DNA of 64,000 nucleotides, taken from NCBI GenBank assembly GCA_026874595.1, contig CM049311.1:72398453-72462452 (forward strand), read 5' to 3'. The stretch's first letter is position 1. The number at the start of each line of letters is the position of its first letter. The notes beneath the pieces are model-generated. The model was not told the origin of the DNA and searched no databases. It saw only the letters and a list, made by a program, of their open reading frames with translations. A program made the position numbers and the translations under genes. Source of the stretch: Sipunculus nudus (taxonomy: Eukaryota > Annelida > Sipuncula > Golfingiida > Sipunculidae). Shown here piece by piece: positions 60,625 to 64,000 of this stretch.

Positions 60625-62208
60625 TCTTTTTGTTAGGCATGTCAACAGATTTGTGTTCTTGTTGATAAGGCATGTGAATAGTATTGTGTTTTTGTTGATA
60701 AGGCATGCAAACAGATTTGTGTTCTTGTTGATAAGGCATGTGAATAGTATTGTGTTTTTGTTGATAAGGCATGTGAATAGTACTGTGTTTTTGTTGATAA
60801 GGCATGCAAACAGTTTTGTCTTCTTTTTGATAAGGCATGTGAATAATTTTGTGTTCTTCTTGGTAAGGCATGTGACCAGTGTTGTGTTCTTGTTGATAAG
60901 GCATGTGAACAGCGTTGTGCTCTTGTTGGTAAGGCATGTGAACAGTATTGTGTTCTTGTTGATCAGGCATATGAACAGTTTTGTTTTCTTGTGGATAAGA
61001 CATGTGAACATTGTTGTGTTCTTGTTGATAAGGCATGTTAGGGAGTGTGTTGTTCTTCTTGATAAGGCATTTGAACAGTTTTGTGACTTTGTTGATAAGG
61101 CATGCGAACAGTTTTGTGTTCTTGTGGATAAGGCATGTGAACTGTTTTGTGTTCTTGTTGATAAGGCATGTGAACAGTGTTGTGTTCTTGTTGAAAAGGC
61201 AGGTGAACAGTGTTGTGTTCTTGTTGATTAGGCATGTGAAGAGTGTTGTGTTCTTGTTGATAAGGCATGTGAACAGTGTTGTGTTTTTGTTGATAAGGCA
61301 TGTGAACAATTTTGTTTTCTTGTTGATAAGGCATGTGAACAGTGTTGTGTTCTTGTCGATATTGCATGTGAACAGGTTTTTTTTCTTGTTGATAAAGCAT
61401 GTGAATAAATTTGTGTTCTTGTTAATAAAGCATGTGAACAGCGTTGTGCTCTTGTTGGTAAGGTTTGTGACCAGTGTTGTGTTCTTATTGATTAAGCATG
61501 TGAAGAGTGTTGTGTTCTTGTTGATAAGGCATGTGAACAGCTTTGTATTCATATAAATAAGGCATAAGAACAGTTTTGTGTTCTTGTTGATAAGGTATGT
61601 AAACAGCGTTGTGTTCTTGTTGGTAGGGCATGTAAACAGTTTTGTGTTTTTGTTGATAAGGCATGTGAATAGTATTGTGTTTTTGTTGATAAGGGATGCA
61701 AACAGTTTTGTCTTCTTTTTGATAAGGCATGTGAACAATTTTGTGTTATTGTTGGTAAGGCATGTGACCAGTGTTGTATTCTTGTTGATAAGGCATGTGA
61801 ACAGTGTTGTTTTCTTGTGGGTAAGGCATGTGAACAGTATTGTGTTCTTGTTGGTAAGGCATGTGAACAGTTTTGTGTTCTTGTTGATAAAGCATGTGAA
61901 CAGTGTTGTTTTCTTGTTGGAAAGATATTTGAACAGTTTTGTGTTTTGTTAATAAAGCATGTACACAGTGCTGTGTTCTTGTTGATAAGACATGTGAACA
62001 GGTTTTTGTTCTTGTTGGTAAGGCATGTGAACAGGTTTGTGTTCTTGATGGTAAGGCATGTGAAAAGGTTTGTGTTCTTGTTTCTATGGCATGTGAACAG
62101 TGTTGTGTTCTTGTTTCTATGGCATGTGAACAGTGTTGTGTTCTTGTTGATTAGGCATGTAAAACAGTGAAGTGTTCTGGTTGGATAGGCATATGAACAA
62201 ATTTGCTT
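60625..62208. repeat. 33-bp minisatellite, about 48 units
   Basis: Unit AAGGCATGTGAACAGTGTTG followed by TGTTCTTGTTGAT. A block with the rare variant CTTCTTTTTGATAAGGC recurs at 60820 and 61712, an offset of 892 bp (about 27 units), so the array has been segmentally duplicated. 33 bp is 11 codons and the unit contains no stop in most frames. Long open frames therefore appear on both strands: up to 382 codons on minus (LINKNTTLFTC, then MPYQQEHNTVH) and up to 192 on plus (FLLIRHVNSVV, also VDKACEQCCVL). Variation is spread over all codon positions as far as I can judge, which argues against coding. Confidence 0.95.
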
Positions 62209-63970
62209 TCTATGTACTGATAACTATAATATTGTATTGCACTATTTGATTTGATTAGCCAAATGTTTTGGCCCCATCAGATATGTGCACCTGTTCAAAA
62301 TTCATGAGGCCTGCTGAAACAAAGTTTCTGCTCAACTGAGCTTGAGACCTGGCTCCCAGGAAGATGTAACAACTTGTTTTTTTCAGGAGCAATATAATGC
62401 CTATTCTTTCACACTATCAGTTCAATTTTGCTTTAAACAAAAGTTTCTTGGCAAAACAATGCAGCACACCTTCTTAATACCTCTCATACAGCTGTTTAAC
62501 ACCTTGTTATGGCTCTGTGTATTATTAAACACAGTCCACATATGTCTGTTCACTGCAACAAGGCTGCTTGACTGGAAGTGCGATTGTGAGCCGCAACACA
62601 CAAGTGTTTCAGATAGTAGGAACATGTATTACATTTTTGGGCTTAGTCAGTCAGGGTATATCCTGATTGACACATGTTGAGGCTTCATGATGCACACTTC
62701 CCCATGCTTTGTGTTTATGTTCACACCTGTGATCATGCCCAGTCCACTTTTTTTAACACTTGTTTATACAGAAGTAAGCAATGTTTTAAGGCAATATTTT
62801 GGCAGGTACAGATTTTAAAGGGAAGAAGCTATTTTTCATGTTAATTCAACATGCTTTATAGGTGTTTGGGCCCCTTTAATCTCTCTAATGAATTTTAATT
62901 TATATTAGCCTATCATTGCCTCAGGCAGGTATTCCTGTCAAGTGAACTATACATCACTTTACATGACCCTAAAAAATTAACATGTATGATTAGGATTGAA
63001 ACCACTTTTGCTACGGCATCATACCAAATGATATTTATATGAACTGTTGGGTCCTTTTGCAGATTCACCAGGATCATATTGGTCAAACCTAAGAGAGTGA
63101 CTGAATTTGTAGATAATTAATGAATTACATATCCTATAAATATCCAATTAAATGGCCCTACCAAATGAAAACAAAATATAACACAGCATTCAAATGTTAC
63201 ATAAACTGAAACTATAATTAATACTGGCTATTCTATTATTTTATATTTTTACTATATTATAAATTTAGCTCAACCATGTACAGTACATCCCAGTACCCGT
63301 GTCCGCTGTTCAGCAGTGCCATGAAGATGCCACGCATGGTCCATCAGCATAAATAACGCAAAAGAGTTACAAAGTAAATACTTTTCAAATTAAATTTTTT
63401 ATTACTTTACACAAAATCTGCAGAATATTTGTATATCTACTTAAAGCCAAAGAGCATTTTAAAGAATATTCTTAAAATTATTATTGCAAAAAACATGTGG
63501 ACAAGGCTTTGGGGGAGGACTATATAGCATGTGATTTTGTCCAAATGTAGTGGGATTAGGGGTCAACTTTAAGGACTAGAAGAGTACTAGAGTATAAAAG
63601 TTAACATATATAATACTGTTTGATAACTGGTCAAGACCAGTGGACAGAAGCATTTTAACATATCTGTGTATAGTATTATAGTATTAACCAGCTATCTGGC
63701 TTCCATCCCTGAGTAACTTTCAACTGAGTTGTCAGTTACTTTCTATTTCTTTACTTGAGGTACTTGTGAGCGCAGTGCAGGTTCACACACTAGTCTCACT
63801 CACTCTCCCTATATGTATACAGCAGAGACCTCTGGAGGTGAAAAAGAAACTATCCCTTGCCTCCAGGGGTTTCCTGGCCTTATAGATTTGTTATACACAT
63901 ATAGATCTACTGGATATTTACAAAGGTTTATTTATTCAGCTTAGATCTCTCATTCTCTCCTTCTCTCTAT
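62209..63970. other. non-coding 3' flank of the window
   Basis: A plus-strand frame at 62342-62680 is open for 112 codons but shows no recognised domain. A 23-codon stretch near 63282-63354 (QYIPVPVSAVQQCHEDA) looks protein-like but is isolated. Nothing else is supported. Confidence 0.35.
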
Positions 63971-63999
63971 CACACACACACACATACACACACACACAT
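63971..63999. repeat. (CA)n microsatellite
   Basis: ACACACACACACATACACACA run at the window end, preceded by CT-rich CTCTCTCC text. It continues beyond the window. Confidence 0.9.
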
Positions 64000-64000
64000 G

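Noticed and set aside
60590-61738. 382-codon minus-strand frame as a repetitive protein gene
   Set aside because: A 33-bp stop-free unit keeps at least four frames open on both strands, and the frame changes register midway without consequence. No promoter or splice evidence.
63282-63354. Short peptide resembling an LTR-retrotransposon integrase zinc-binding start (…QQCHEDATHG…)
   Set aside because: Only about 23 codons before a stop, with no second histidine or cysteine pair and no LTR nearby. Too little to call.

Overview
This is non-coding-dominated eukaryotic DNA. It is AT-rich, has no bacterial operon structure, and is full of diverged repeats, minisatellites and transposon remnants. 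The best fit is a lophotrochozoan animal, most likely a bivalve mollusc. Three things point there: repeat-bearing elements that end in (ACGG)n-like microsatellites plus a 3' hairpin, as in the oyster 'pearl'/Helentron-associated type; a decayed SWIM-zinc-finger gene of a family I recall as abundant in molluscs; and a mix of pogo/Tigger-like, Harbinger-like, LINE and tRNA-SINE elements. The species cannot be read from the sequence.

Layout. 1-5.7 kb: nothing recognised. 5.7-7.0 kb: 3' half of a non-LTR retrotransposon (minus strand) with a YADD reverse-transcriptase motif. 7.6-8.8 kb: a 43-bp minisatellite and a second degenerate one. 10.2-11.0 kb: a dispersed repeat with internal tandem units. 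13.2-20.3 kb: the dominant object, about 165 copies of a different 43-bp unit with higher-order structure, cut off at 20.34 kb by a hairpin-ended element; relic units reappear at 22.5 kb. 24.3-25.3 kb: a pogo/Tigger-like TIR element. 26.2-27.1 kb: two Harbinger-type MITE copies. 34.2-34.7 kb: a tRNA-SINE abutting seven 45-bp repeats. 40.35-40.77 kb: a GC-rich insertion between 17-bp direct repeats. 44.75-45.6 kb: SWIM-family pseudogene. 46-57 kb: a dense cluster of two hairpin-ended families (A and B), one family-A copy carrying a nested Harbinger MITE and another a nested Tigger-like element. 59.1-60.1 kb: another TIR element with TA target duplications. 60.6-62.2 kb: a 33-bp minisatellite open in several frames on both strands.

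Host genes. No complete gene is visible. Several short minus-strand segments are open, GC-elevated, bounded by plausible splice sites and phase-compatible (39928-39987, 37453-37528, 30847-30974, and separately 26549-26599 to 9351-9462, which ends in a stop). They suggest that one or two genes run right to left through the window with introns filled by repeats. This is inference, and the product is not recognised.
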